Shown piece after piece: positions 31,901 through 42,614 of a stretch of 64,000 nt of DNA. The translations under genes and the position numbers were made by a program. A model generated the notes under the pieces. That model was not told the DNA's origin and searched no databases. It worked only from the letters and a program-made list of their open reading frames with translations. Source of the DNA: Schistocerca nitens (lineage: Eukaryota; Arthropoda; Insecta; Orthoptera; Acrididae); NCBI RefSeq assembly GCF_023898315.1, contig NC_064622.1:178332178-178396177 (forward strand), written 5' to 3'. How positions within the stretch are numbered: the stretch's first letter is position 1; each line of letters begins with the position of its first letter.

Positions 31901-33251
31901 ACAAAGAATCCAGTTTAGCATAAGGAATAGCGTCAGAGACAATATTGACAGAGTCATCTATGGAGAACCCAAAAATGCGGAAGGCATCGAAACCAAAAAG
32001 ATTTTCTGCGTTGCCCTGGTCGACCACAAATATGGGAACAGTGCGAACGACGGATTTGTAAGATACCTCAGCATTAAACTGTCCCAAGAGAGAAATCTTC
32101 TGTTTATTGTATGTCCGTAATTGCCGAGTGACAGGGGACAGGAGTGGAGAACCCAGCTGAAGATACGTCTGAGAATTAATTATAGTGGCGGCAGAACCGG
32201 TATCCACTTGCATGCGAACATCTCGAACAAGGATTTGGACAGTGAGGAATAACTTCCCGGAAAGGGAAGAAGTGCAATTGACAGACAACACAGAATCAGA
32301 ATCAGCGTCATGTTCATGGACGTCATTTATGCGGTCGGATTTACAAACGGAAGACACGTGACCTTTCTTTTTGCAATTGTGACACACAGCCCAACGTTGT
32401 GGACAATCCTCGCGTGAATGTTTCGTAAAACACCTTGGACAGGAAGGAAGTTGCCGGGGATTTTGCTGCAGTTTCTTAGGGGTTTGTTTACGGCTTGGCC
32501 GAGGCTGCGCGTGGGAGCGCACTGCGGCCACGTCGGCCGGCGGGGACGCGCCGCGCGCGTCGTCAACAGCGCACAGAGGTTGTATTTCCCCGACGTCACC
32601 CCACACTTCTATTTGTGCCCCAGCGGCGCGAGAAATTTCAAAAGACTGCGCAATGGAGAGAACCTCATCTAAAGTCGGATTCGCCAACTGAAGGGCACGT
32701 TGCCGAACTTCTTTGTCGGGCGCCGACCGGATAATAGCATCCCGTACCATGGAATCGGCATAGGATTCTTTGTGAACATCAGTAACAAAGTGACACTTTC
32801 GACTGAGGCCGTGAAGTTCAGCAGCCCAAGCGCGATAAGATTGATTGGGTTGTTTGTGACAACGATAAAAGGCAACACGAGAGGCTACCACATGCGTTTG
32901 CTTTTGAAAATAGACCGACAGAAGGGAACACATTTCAGCAAAGGACAAAGACGCAGGATCCTTCAAAGGGGCCAATTGCGACAATAACCGATACATTTGA
33001 GGCGAAATCCAGGAAAGGAACAGAGACTTACATGCTTGTTCGTCCGAGACATAAAATGCCAAGAAGTGCTGTCGAAGACGTTTTTCATAATCCGACCAGT
33101 CTTCTGCCGTCTCGTCGTAAGGAGGAAAAGGAGGTACAGCCAACGACGAGAACCGGCTCGCATTTGACGCCGCGACGAAATCGCGAATCGCCGCCGTTAG
33201 AAGCGTTTGCTGTTCAAGGAGATTTTGCAAGAGTTGCTCGACAGTAGCCAT
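28947..33251 (-). CDS. Gypsy Gag-Pol polyprotein, intact 1434 residues
   Basis: A single open frame encodes all domains. Gag (1-260) begins MATVEQLLQNLLEQQ. Two zinc knuckles follow: CX2CX3HX4C and CX2CX4HX4C (271-303). The protease has VDTGSA (349-354). RT has YMDD (632-635), preceded by FSKIDLSEAYHQ. RNase H has ATDAS (779-783), EKEALAI and VTDHKPL. Integrase has an HHCC zinc site (about 1014-1050) and catalytic Asp1076, Asp1130 and Glu1166 (NGEAER) with 35 residues between the last two, followed by a C-terminal tail with WVRGYGRRPKWSPG. All catalytic residues are present. Gag and Pol lie in one frame without the usual frameshift. The start is the first ATG after the 5' LTR region and agrees with Gag. 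Probably still able to make protein; mobility is not shown. Confidence 0.95.
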   Translation of the reverse strand: MATVEQLLQNLLEQQTLLTAAIRDFVAASNASRFSSLAVPPFPPYDETAEDWSDYEKRLRQHFLAFYVSDEQACKSLFLSWISPQMYRLLSQLAPLKDPASLSFAEMCSLLSVYFQKQTHVVASRVAFYRCHKQPNQSYRAWAAELHGLSRKCHFVTDVHKESYADSMVRDAIIRSAPDKEVRQRALQLANPTLDEVLSIAQSFEISRAAGAQIEVWGDVGEIQPLCAVDDARGASPPADVAAVRSHAQPRPSRKQTPKKLQQNPRQLPSCPRCFTKHSREDCPQRWAVCHNCKKKGHVSSVCKSDRINDVHEHDADSDSVLSVNCTSSLSGKLFLTVQILVRDVRMQVDTGSAATIINSQTYLQLGSPLLSPVTRQLRTYNKQKISLLGQFNAEVSYKSVVRTVPIFVVDQGNAENLFGFDAFRIFGFSIDDSVNIVSDAIPYAKLDSLSTTFSSIFSPGLGRAHDFEGHITLKPTARPKFFRARPIPVALRDRVKQELDRLTTSGVLLPVTSSEWSSPVVVVAKPNGAIRLCGDFKATVNAQCLIDTYPMPRPEELFTKLAGGQYFSKIDLSEAYHQLPLDAASRQFLVLNTPFGLYQYQRLPFGVASAPALFQRFLEQLLLPVPGCINYMDDIVVTGSTTDEHLQNLHTLFTVLQTAGLKCNLQKSQFFQASITYLGFQLSRDGIRPLQQTVAAIDALPRPTSVKELQAFLGKIAYYHKFSLSAASVAQPLHRLLHKNVPFHWSASCDAAFQKLKTMLIQAPCLATYQPGQHLVLATDASQYGVGAVLAHRFSDGSEQPIAYASKTLTDAQQKYSQIEKEALAIIYALHKFGVFLYGTKFHLVTDHKPLVSLFHPSTSLPDKAAHRLQRWALYLSRFNYEIHFRPTAQHANADALSRLPMGPDQAFDRDELLCFHLDVAEQRVVDGFPITGDRLAAATGSDPTLSRVLRCIQTGWPYRPSAKTSDPLRNYYPLRYRLTARDGVILLSTDNVSPRVVVPASLRASVLRLLHQGHWGVSRTKSLARRHVYWPGIDSEIVHMVAACGSCASQAAAPKSSLSPWPSPEKPWERIHADFAGPFLGTYWLLVIDAYSNFPFIVRCTSPTTAATTSALARIFSLEGLPSTLVTDNGPQFASSDFADFCARHGVTHVTAPPFHPQSNGEAERLVRTFKAQMRKLLTSSAADEALLQFLASYRFTPMGDHSPAELLHGRQPRTLLHLLRPPTSRPRVPSLGRFTADDLVWVRGYGRRPKWSPGRILRHRGRRLYEIQMDTGVAVRHSDQLRPRVPTTPVPNAATPPLTLPDARDLGTSPYSQRRPLPVIAMPAPERMPPDDVPMREPEDQPVSEYICSPPPPTDADASPMSPVISTGLAATGRLVRGAPVDSTPTSPVISTRYHRGHFRPYGKPPPRDFSHLQDTSIKTSATISKGGKVL

Positions 33252-33304
33252 GGAACCCTGTGAGTCAACGGTGAAAAGGAAAAATCCACTACCTCGTCAC
33301 CAAT

Positions 33305-33548
33305 TGTTAGAACTTCTAGTTTAACAAGTATATTTAGGAACGACACGACAACACATATATGTCACAGAGTAAGTTAACATGTGTACACGTTAGCGTTCAG
33401 ATAAGCACTGAGTCTCAGTCTGGCGGCCGCTGCTCGGCTGGCCGCTTAGGTGGCGCCGCTGCTGCATGGCTGGCAGGCAGACAGCGCCGCACGTAGAGGA
33501 CGTGCGTAATTGCACGGCGGCACTTTAAATGATCGGTGAGTCACAACA
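33305..33548 (-). repeat. 5' LTR of the Gypsy element
   Basis: 244 bases, the partner of 28711-28954. The visible differences are ACAGCGCC versus ACAGTGCC and TTGCACGG versus TTGCGCGG. As the 5' LTR of a minus-oriented element it should carry the promoter. Confidence 0.95.
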
Positions 33549-33553
33549 AGAGA

Positions 33554-34131
33554 TAACAGAGGAACAAGAGGCATTGGGTTAAAATATAAATGTGTAAAGA
33601 GTGGAAGTATCATTGTCGTAACTACTTCTATAATACTGGAGATTATGGAAGCTTGAAAGACATAGGCATGAGTGCATCATTATGTTGCTTAAGTAGGCCT
33701 AACTCATAATTACTTAGAATAGATGTATGTTTGAGTGTGGTTTACTCATTTAATGTAGAGTCAGGATTATGATTAAGACTGTAAGGGATATCGCTTTCTT
33801 CTAGAAGGTTGAGGGTATGTCCTTTAGGTTGTAGGTGGAGGATGCCAAGGGTTTTATTGGTATCAGTTAATTGTTATCCTATATATGCAATATCTATTTT
33901 ATTCTTCACTCCTTTATTTTTGTTCCATTACTTTTTATCTCATGGATGCATGCTTCAGATGTTAATTGATAACCAAGCTGGTTTCTGTTTTTGCCAGAGT
34001 ATACTAGATGTGTATCTTTTTGTCTGTGCAATCCCCACAGACAGTGTGTTATACATTTTTCCATACCCTGTGTTACTGCCTTGTATGTCTCTTATTAATT
34101 TTGCATTAAACTTTTGTATATTTGTCCACTT
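33554..34131. other. No recognisable gene
   Basis: About 580 bases after the LTR element. The + frame at 33809-34144 encodes a Phe/Leu-rich stretch without a recognisable domain. Nothing is called. Confidence 0.3.
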
Positions 34132-35385
34132 TGTGCTGATGTAGAAGGCTGAACAGTGCTCGCATACTACCAGTGTTTACATACTACCACCAAATTATCA
34201 GTTAGGATGAATGGGCATAGGAAGAAGGTGTATACTGGCAACTCGCAATATCCTGTTGCAGAGCATGCTTTACAGCATGACATTCGTGACCTCGCACCTG
34301 TTTCACCACATGCACCATCTGGATTCTTCCACCAGACACCAGTTTCTCAGAACTCCGCAGTTGGGAACTAGCACTGCAAGAACCAGAGGTTGTAGAGAGC
34401 TTCAGGGAGAGCATTAGAGAACGATTGTCAAGAATGGGGGAAAGAAATACAGTAGAAGAAACCATTTTTACATGTATAATTTTCCGGCACTTATTCCCAT
34501 TTTATTTACCTATGGCTTCATTTGCCAGGACATTGGATATTTCCGGTTGCCAGTATACATCTCTGCCTATTCCCATTCATCCTGATTGATAATTCGCTGA
34601 TAATTGTGCTGATGTAGAAGGCCGAACAGTGCTTGCATACTACCAGTGTTTACATACTACCACCAAATTATCAGTTATGATGAATGGGCATAGGAAGAGG
34701 GTGTATACTGGCAACTCGCAATATCCTGTTGCAAAGCATGCTTTACAACGTGACAAACGTGACCTCGCAACTGTTTCACCACATGCACCATCTGCATTCT
34801 TCCCCCAGACACCAGTTTCTCAGAACTCCACAGGTGAGAACTAGCACTACAACATTTCCTTTGTTCTCGCCACCCACCTGGCCTTAATTTACATTAATTT
34901 CTTAGGTCTCAACATTTCTTCACTGTAACTACTCCTTTCTTCACTCCGTTTTAGTTTTCTACATGTTTCATTGCCTTTCCCGTCTATTTTCCACCGCCCT
35001 CTCCCACCTCTGTTACATACAATTCAATTAGCTTTTCACTCTTATTAACTCATGCCGTTTAAAAAGTAATCTAGTCTGCATATTACCCTGCCTTCCACCT
35101 TTAAGCTCTCAGGTTTTCAAATCTCGTCCGATGCAGTCCCCAACAATCAATCTTTCCTTCTCATCCCCTACGATAAGTCTCGCCTGACTTGCAGTTCTGG
35201 GCGACTTCCCTGAAATCTGCTCATTTTCCTAGACATCTCCAGTCCTTTTCCTTCACCCTTCTTCCTTCCACTGCAACCCTTCTACATGAAGGAGTCACTG
35301 ACTCCGAAAGCTTGCCAATTACAACTCTCTTTTGTGTGTGTGTTCTGCCACCACTTGGTCAGTAGGTTTTTTGTCTATCCAATTA
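34132..35385 (+). mobile_element. Penelope-like element 3' part, rearranged
   Basis: Two similar units (34132-34379 and 34604-34850, about 90% alike) encode TTKLSVRMNGHRKKVYTGNS and QYPVAEHALQHD, which I read as the C-terminal part of a GIY-YIG domain. Between them lie an RTE LINE fragment (about 34381-34463) and an inverted partial copy of the same unit (about 34500-34600). The 3' region follows (34850-35385). It ends with GGAGTC-ACT-GACTCC-GAAAGC (35291-35310) and GGTCAGTAGG...TCTATCCAATTA. The last 250 bases resemble 61490-61745. The class call is inference from the domain and the 3' structure. Confidence 0.5.
34381..34463 (+). mobile_element. Short RTE LINE fragment
   Basis: About 83 bases that read EPEVVESFRESIRERL and MGERNTVEE. 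This matches the RTE ORF2 segment at 35925-36005 and in the full-length copy at 49716-53015. It is an internal fragment with neither LINE end, inserted between two Penelope-like units. Confidence 0.75.
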
Positions 35386-35426
35386 AATAGTTTACATAAT
35401 GTGTATCACAGCTACAGATTCCACAG

Positions 35427-37940
35427 CCTACCACAGTAGTACAAGTTTATATGCCAACTAGCTCCGCAGATGATGAAATTGTTGATGAAATGTATGATGA
35501 GATAAAAGAAATTATTCAGATAGTGAAGGGAGACGAAAATTTAATAGCCACGGGTGACTGGAATTCAACAGTAGGAAAAGGAAGAGAAAGAAACATAGTA
35601 GGTTAATATGGATTGGGGCTAAGAAATGAAAGAGGAAGCCGCCTGGTAGAATTTTGCACAGAGCATAACTTACTCATAGCTAACACTTGGTTCAAGAATC
35701 ATAAAAGAAGGTTGTACGCATGGAAGAAGCCTGGAGATACTGGAAGGGCTCAGATAGATTATATAATTGTAAGACAGAGATTTAGGAAGCAGGTTTTAAA
35801 TTGTAGGACATTTCCAGGGGCAGATGTGGACTCTGACCACAATCTATTGGTTATGAACTGTAGATGAAAACTGAAGAAACTGCAAAAAGGTGGGAATTTA
35901 AGGAGATGGGACCTGGATAAACTGAAAGAACCAGAGGTTGTACAGTGTTTCAGGGAGAGCATAAGGGAACAATTGGCAGGAATGGGGGAAAGAAATACAG
36001 TAGAAGAAAAATGGGTAGCTTTGAGAGATGAAATAGTGAAGGTAGCAGAGGATCAAGTAGGTAAAAAGACAAGGGCTAGTAGGAATCCTTGGGTAATGGA
36101 AGAGATATTGAATTTAATTGATGAAAGGAGAAAATATAAAAATGCAGTAAATGAAGCAGGCATAAAGGAATACAAACGTCTCAAAAATGAGATCGACAGG
36201 AAGTGCAAAATGGCTAAGCAGGGATGGCTAGAGGACAAATGTAAGGATGTAGAGATGCATATTGCTAGGGGCAAGATAGATACTGCCTACAGGATAATCA
36301 AAGAGACCTTTGGAGAAAAGAGAACCACTTGCATGAATATCAAGAGCTCAGATGGAAAATCAGTTCTAAGCAAAGAAGGGAAAGCAGAAAGGTGGAAAGA
36401 GTATATAGAGGGTTTATACAGGGGCGATGTTCTTGAAGACAATATTATGAAAATGGAAGAGGATGTAGATGAAGATGAAATGGGAGATATTATACTGTGT
36501 GAAGAGTTTGACAGAGCACTGAAAGACCTGAGTCGAAACAAGGCCCCTGGAGTTGACAACATTCCATTAGAGGTACTGATAGCCTTGGGAGAGCCAGTCC
36601 TGACAAAACTCTACCATCTGGTGAGCAAGGTGTGTGAGGCAGGCGAAATTCCCTCATACTTCAAGAAGAATATAATCATTCCAATCCCAAAGAAAGCAGG
36701 TATTGACAGATAAGAAAATTACCGAACTATCAGTTTAATAAGTCACAGCTGCAAAATACTAACATGAATTCTTTACAGACGAATGGAAAAACTGGTAGAA
36801 GCCGACCTCGGGGAAGATCAGTTTGGATTCCATAGAAATGTTGGAACATGTGAAGCAGTACTGACCGTATGACTTATCTTAGAAAATAGATTAAGGAAAG
36901 GCAAATTCTAAAGGTGGCAGGGGTAAAATACAGGGAGCGAAAGGCTATTTACAATTTGTACAGAAACCAGATGGCAGTTATACGAGTCGAGTGGCATGAA
37001 AGGGAAGCAGTGGTTGGGAAGGGAGTGAGACTGGGTTGTAGCCTCTCCCCGATGTTATTCAATCTGTATATTGAGCAAGCAGTAAAGGAAACAAAAGAAA
37101 AATTTGGAGTAGGAATTAAAATCCATGGAGAAGAAATAAAAACTTTGAGGTTCGCCGATGACATTGTACTTCTGTCAGAGACAGCAAAGGACTTGGAAGA
37201 GCAGCTGAACGCAATGGACAGTGTCTTGAAAGCACGATATAAGATGAACATCAACAAAAGCAAAACGAGGATAATGGAATGTAGTTGAATTAAATTGAGT
37301 GATGCTGCGGGAATTAGATTAGGAAATGAGATGCTTAAAGTAATAAATGAGTATTGCTATTTGGGGAGCAAAATAACTGATGATGGTCGAAGTAGAGGGG
37401 CTATAAAATGTAGACGCAATGGCAAGGAAAACATTTTTGAAGTAGAGAAATTTGTTAACATTGAGTATTGATTTAAGTGTCAGGAAGTCGTTTCTGAAAG
37501 TATTTGTATAGGGTGTAGCCATGTATGGAAGTGAAACATGGACGATAAGTAGTTTAGACAAGAAGAGAATAGAAGCTTTCAAAATGTGGTGCTACAGAAG
37601 AATGCTGAAGATTAAATGGGTAGATCACATAACTAAGGAGGAGGTATTGAATAGAATTGGGGAAAAGAGAAGTTTGTGGCACAACTTGACTAGAAGAAGT
37701 GATCAGTTGGTAGGACATGTTCTGAGGCATCAAGGAAACACCAATTTAGCATTGGAGGGCAGCATGGAAGGTAAAAATCATAGAGGGAGACCAAGAGATG
37801 AATACATTAAACAGATTCAGAAGGATGTAGGTTGCAGTAGGTACTGGGAGATGAAGAAGCTTGCACAGGATAGTGTAGCGTGGAGAGCTGCATCAAACCA
37901 GTCTCAGGACTGAAGACCACAATGACAACAATATAACATG
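35427..37940 (+). mobile_element. RTE-type LINE copy A, 5'-truncated
   Basis: Plus-strand copy of the RTE family. It starts within the endonuclease (VVQVYMPTSSADDE at about 35440) and ends with GACTGAAGACCACAATGACA and a short degenerate tail. Coding pieces lie at 35613-35867, 35973-36713, 36914-37288 and 37521-37913. Inactivating changes include stops at 35604-35606, 35865-35867 and 36711-36713 and a 70-base deletion near 36906 that removes RT palm motif A. It is the mirror of copy B with which it shares the three stops. Confidence 0.9.
35613..37913 (+). pseudogene. RTE ORF2 remnant in copy A (endonuclease and RT)
   Basis: Frame pieces in order: VEFCTEHNLLIANTWFKNH and VDSDHNLLVMNC (endonuclease), NKAPGVDNIPLEVLIALGE (RT fingers), LGCSLSPMLFNLYIEQ and LRFADDIVLLSE (motif C intact), and ASNQSQD* at the C terminus. 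The segment with DLEKAFD is deleted, so catalysis is impossible. Compared with the full-length copy it differs at scattered residues and has extra stops. Confidence 0.9.
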
Positions 37941-38096
37941 TATCGTAATGTGACAGGATGTTGTAGTTGACCCCGTTTGCTATTAACTGCTTTTCCAAGT
38001 TCATAAGTAATCTTTAACTTTTAATACGCGTCACTAATGAAGTATGTTTTAGCCACCTTCTCGAATAGATGTAATGTATAAATGTTTCTCATCTGC

Positions 38097-38097
<1 letters not shown>

Positions 38098-38127
<30 letters not shown>

Positions 38128-41100
38128 GGTTGATGTGGTCTTCAGTCCTGAGACTGGTTTGATGCAGCTCTCCATGCTACTCTATCCTGTGCAAGCTTCT
38201 TCATCTCCCAGTACCTACTGCAACCTACATCCTTCCGAATCTGCTTAGTGTATTCATCTCTTGGTCTCCCTCTATGATTTTTACCCTCCACGCTGCCCTC
38301 CAGTACTAAATTGGTCTTCCCTTGATGCCTCAGAACATGTCCTACCAACCGATCCCTTCTTCTAGTGAAGTTGTGCCACAAACTCCTCTTTTCCTCAATT
38401 CTATTCAATACCTCCTGTTATCTGATCTACCCATCTAATATTCAGCATTCTTCTGTAGCACCACATTTCAAAAGCTTCTATTCTCTTCTTGTCCAAACTG
38501 GTTATCGTCCATGTTTCACTTCCATACATGACTACACTCCATACAAATACTTTCAGAAACGACTTCCTGAAACTTAAATCAATACTTGATGTTAACAAAT
38601 TTCTCTTCTTCAGAAACACTTTCCTTGCCATTGCCAGTCTACATTTTATACCCTCTCTACTTCAACCATCATCAGTTATTTTGCTGCCCAAATAGCAAAA
38701 CTCCTTTACTACTTTAAGTGTCTCATTTCCTAATCTAATTCCCTCAGCATCACCCAACTTAATTCGACTACATTCCATTATCCTCGTTTTGCTTTTGTTG
38801 ATGTTCATCTTATATCGTGCTTTCAAGACACTGTCCATTGCGTTCAGCTGCTCTTCCAAGTCCTTTGCTGTCTCTGACAGAATTACAATGTCATCGGCGA
38901 ACCTCAAAGTTTGTATTTCTTCTCCATGGATTTTAATACCTACTCAGAACTTTTCTTTTGTTTCCTTTACTGCTTGTTCAATATACGGATTGAATAGCGT
39001 CAGGGAGAGGCTACAACGCTGTCTCACTCCCTTCCCAACCACTGCTTCACTTTCATGTCCCTTGACTCTTATAACTGCCATCTGCTTTCTGTACAAATTG
39101 TAAATAGCTTTTCGCTCCCTGTATTTTACCCCTGCCACCTTCAGAATTTGAAAGAGAGTATTCCAGTCAACGTTGTCAAAAGCTTTCTCTAAGTCTACAA
39201 ATGCTAGAAACATAGGTTTGCCCTTCCTTAATCTTTCTTCTAAGATAAGTCATCGGGTCATTATTGCCAAACGTGTTCCAACATTTCTACGGAATCCAAA
39301 CTTATCTTCCCCGAGGTCGACTTCTACCAATTTATCCATTTGTTTGTAAAGAATTCGCGTTAGTATTTTGCAGCTGTGACTTATTAAACTGATAGTTCGG
39401 TAATTTTCTTATCTGTCAATACCTGCTTTCTTTGGGATTGGAATTATTATATTCTTCTTGAAGTCTGAGGGAATTTCGCCTGCCTCACACACTTTGCTCA
39501 CCAGATGGTAGAGTTTTGTCAGGACTGGCTCTCCCAAGGCTGTCAGTAGCTCTAATGGAATGTGGTCTACTCCCAGGGCCTTGTGTCGACTCAGGTCTTT
39601 CAGTGCTCTGTCAAACTCTTCACGCAGTATCTTATCTCCCATTTCATCTTCGTCTACATCCTCTTCCATTTCCATTATATTGTCCTCAAATACATCGCCC
39701 TTGTATAAACACTCTGTATATTCCTTCCACCTTTCTGCCTTCCCTTCTTTGCTTAGAACTGGGTTTCCATCTGAGCTCTTGATATTCATGCAAGTGGTTC
39801 TCTTTTCTCCAAAGGTATCTTTAATTTTCCTGTAGGCAGTATCTATCTTGCCCCTAGCAATATGCATCTCTACATCCTTACATTTGTCCTCTAGCCATCC
39901 CTGCTTAGCCATTTTGCACTTCCTGTCGATCTCATTTTTGAGACGTTTGTATTCCTTTATGCCTGCTTCATTTACTGCATTTTTATATTTTCTCCTTTCA
40001 TCAATTAAATTCAATATCTCTTCCATTACCCAAGGATTCCTACTAGCCCTTGTCTTTTTACCTACTTGATCCTCTGCTACCTTCACTATTTCATCTCTCA
40101 AAGCTACCCATTTTTCTTCTACTGTATTTCTTTCCCCCATTCCTGCCAATTGTTCCCTTATGCTCTCCCTGAAACACTGTACAACCTCTGGTTCTTTCAG
40201 TTTATCCAGGTCCCATCTCCTTAAATTCCCACCTTTTTGCAGTTTCTTCAGTTTTCATCTACAGTTCATAACCAATAGATTGTGGTCAGAGTCCACATCT
40301 GCCCCTGGAAATGTCCTACAATTTAAAACCTGCTTCCTAAATCTCTGTCTTACAATTATATAATCTATCTGAGCCCTTCCAGTATCTCCAGGCTTCTTCC
40401 ATGCGTACAACCTTCTTTTATGATTCTTGAACCAAGTGTTAGCTATGAGTAAGTTATGCTCTGTGCAAAATTCTACCAGGCGGCTTCCTCTTTCATTTCT
40501 TAGCCCCAATCCATATTAACCTACTATGTTTCTTTCTCTTCCTTTTCCTACTGTTGAATTCCAGTCACCCGTGGCTATTAAATTTTCGTCTCCCTTCTCT
40601 ACCTGAATAATTTCCTTTATCTCATCATACATTTCATCAATAATTTCATCATCTGCAGAGCTAGTTGGCATATAAACTTGTACTACTGTGGTAGGCATGG
40701 GCTTCGTGTCTATCTTGGCCACAATAATGCGTTCACTATGCTGTTTGTAGTAGCTTACCCACATTCCTATTTTTTAGTCATTATTAAATCTACTCCTGCA
40801 TTACCCCTATTTGATTTTGTATTTATAACCCTGTATTCACCTGACCAAAAGTCTTGTTCCTCCTGCCACCGAACTTCACTAATTCCCACTATATATAACT
40901 TTAACCTATCCATTTCCCTTTTTAAATTTTCTAACCTACCTGCCCGATTAAGGGATCTGACATTCCACGCTCCAATCCGTAGAATGCCAGTTTTCTTTCT
41001 CCTGATAACGATGTCTCCTGAGTAGTCCCCGCCCGGAGATCCGAATGGGGGACTATTTTACCTCTGGAATATTTTACCCAAGAGGACGCTATCATCTAAA

Positions 41101-41407
41101 ATCATACAGTAAAGCTGCATGCCCTCGGGTAAAATTACGGCTGTAGTTTCCCCTTGCTTTCAGCCGTTCGCAGTACCAGCACGGCAAGGCCATTTTGGTT
41201 AATGTTACAAGGCCAGATCAGTCAATCATCCAGACTGTTGCCCCTGCAACTACTGAAAAGGCTGCTGCCCCTCTTCAGGAACCACATGTTTGTCTGGCCT
41301 CTCAACAGATACCCCTCCATTGTGGTTGCACCTACGGTACGGCCATCTGTATCGCTGAGGCACGCATGCCTCCCCACCAATGGCAAGGTCCATGGTTCAT
41401 GGGGGGG
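38098..41407 (-). mobile_element. RTE-type LINE copy B, near full length
   Basis: Minus-strand copy from the 5' UTR (about 40990-41407, homologous to 52610-53015) to the 3' end GGACTGAAGACCACA and an ACA-rich tail (38098-38130). The 5' end is at the same base as in copy C (seven G at 41401-41407), so it is full length at that end. No target-site duplication is seen. Copy A lies tail to tail with it across 157 bases. Its frames carry several stops and shifts. Confidence 0.9.
38142..40764 (-). pseudogene. RTE ORF2 remnant in copy B
   Basis: Pieces from right to left: YYKQHSERIIVAKID and YMPTSSADDE, with GDWNSTVGKG (endonuclease), VDSDHNLLV, NKALGV-like RT fingers (LSRHKALGVDHIPLE), MFLAFVDLEKAFDNVDW (palm motif A present), MRFADDIVILSE (motif C present) and ASNQSQD*. 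Stops at 40516, 40255 and 39409 are at the same codons as in copy A. The start of the gene is shifted by a one-base change near 40765. Confidence 0.9.
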
Positions 41408-41759
41408 AGGAACTTATTATACCATTTTATTTCCTTATAGGAAATGCTGTTTCAAGTTCTTTTGTTTGTTTTTCCAAGGTAAATGTAAGTCCTAACTCTC
41501 TTTTGTTTCTGATTATGCATATAACTATAAGGAAGGTACTTACTAATGATTCCCCTGATACACAAGACATTTGGTAGAGTTAATCGCTTGTTGTAGTAAG
41601 GATATTCAATTTTTTAAATAGTTATTTACAATGAATCAAGTTACTACTTTTAGTTATTATCCTTACAGCCCTTTTCCACAGTTTGGAAACTGTGTCCATG
41701 TGTTGTGCTTTTGATCCCTAGAAAAGACTCCCATAGGTCATAGGTTCATTCATAGCTAA

Positions 41760-42262
41760 AACAGACTTAAGTTAATTTTTAGAATACTAGGGGAATGCAA
41801 TCAGTCTGCAAAGAAGATTGCTTACAAAACACGTGGGCCACTGTGCGTGGAGTATCGTTCAAGTGTGTGGGACCCTTGTCATACAGGACTTCTGGGAATT
41901 ATTGAATGCATAGAAAGAACAGCAGCATGAATATTCACAGGTGTATGATCCATGGTAGAATGACATGGAAATTCTGAAGAAACTGAAATGACAAAAGCTT
42001 GAAGATAAACCCAAACTATCCCAAGAAAGCCTATTTACAAAATTTCCATTACCAGTTTCAAGCAATGTACAGCTCCTGTAGGGATCATGAGGACAAGATT
42101 AGACTAATTATGGTGCGCACAGAGACCATTAAGCAATCATTCTTCTTGTACTCCAAATGTAAATGGACCAAAAAGAAGCCATAATAACTGTTATAAAGGA
42201 AATACCCCCTGCCATGTTCTTAACTGTGATTTGTGGGTTATGTATGTAGATGTAGACATTTA
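41760..42262 (+). mobile_element. LINE 3' end fragment
   Basis: Translation in frame pieces gives VEYRSSVWDPCHTGLLGIIECIERTAA, which matches the C-terminal region of the + LINE at 12560-12620. It ends GTATGTAGATGTAGACAT, the TAGATG-type tail. 5'-truncated and degenerate. Confidence 0.7.
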
Positions 42263-42614
42263 ATTGAACATATGTAGGAATAGTATAGTTAGCACAAGAA
42301 ATAACTCTTATGAACCGATTATAGAATCGTAACAGTATAACATGCTCCCATTCTTTCTACTAGTATCTTTGTGTGTTCATTTTATGTTAACTGACAGTCA
42401 GCGTTCATCTCTAAAAACTTTGTGTTTGTTACATTATTTATAGGTTTATCATCTATACTTAATGTGATGACTGATTTTTTTTCCCTGCTGAAGTGCATGC
42501 TATATTTTTTCTTTATGTTCCCTGTTAATGTATTACATTCTGCACAATTGTAATCATACATGAATGTTTAATTTTCCTCCTGTTTTAGGAGTTCTGGTGT
42601 ACTATCAGTGACTC

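Larger units (their letters stand above)
28711..33548 (-). mobile_element. Complete Gypsy-type LTR retrotransposon, young
   Basis: Two LTRs of 244 bases (TGTTAG...CAACA) bound the element. The 5-base target duplication AGAGA lies at 28706-28710 and 33549-33553. The LTRs differ at two positions that I can see, which suggests recent insertion. One continuous gag-pol frame fills the interior. The region next to the 5' LTR on the minus strand reads TGGTGACGAGG, a candidate primer-binding site because it starts with the TGG that pairs with tRNA CCA; the tRNA is not identified. There is no envelope-like frame. The element lies antisense in the presumed host intron. Confidence 0.95.

Noticed and set aside
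33285-33304. Firm assignment of the Gypsy primer tRNA
   Set aside because: Only TGGTGAC agrees with a tRNA 3' end I recall; the following bases do not, so no tRNA is named.
39560-40363. Several + frames rich in Ser, Leu and Phe
   Set aside because: Antisense shadows of RTE copy B; the same shadows appear for copy C at 51134-51682.
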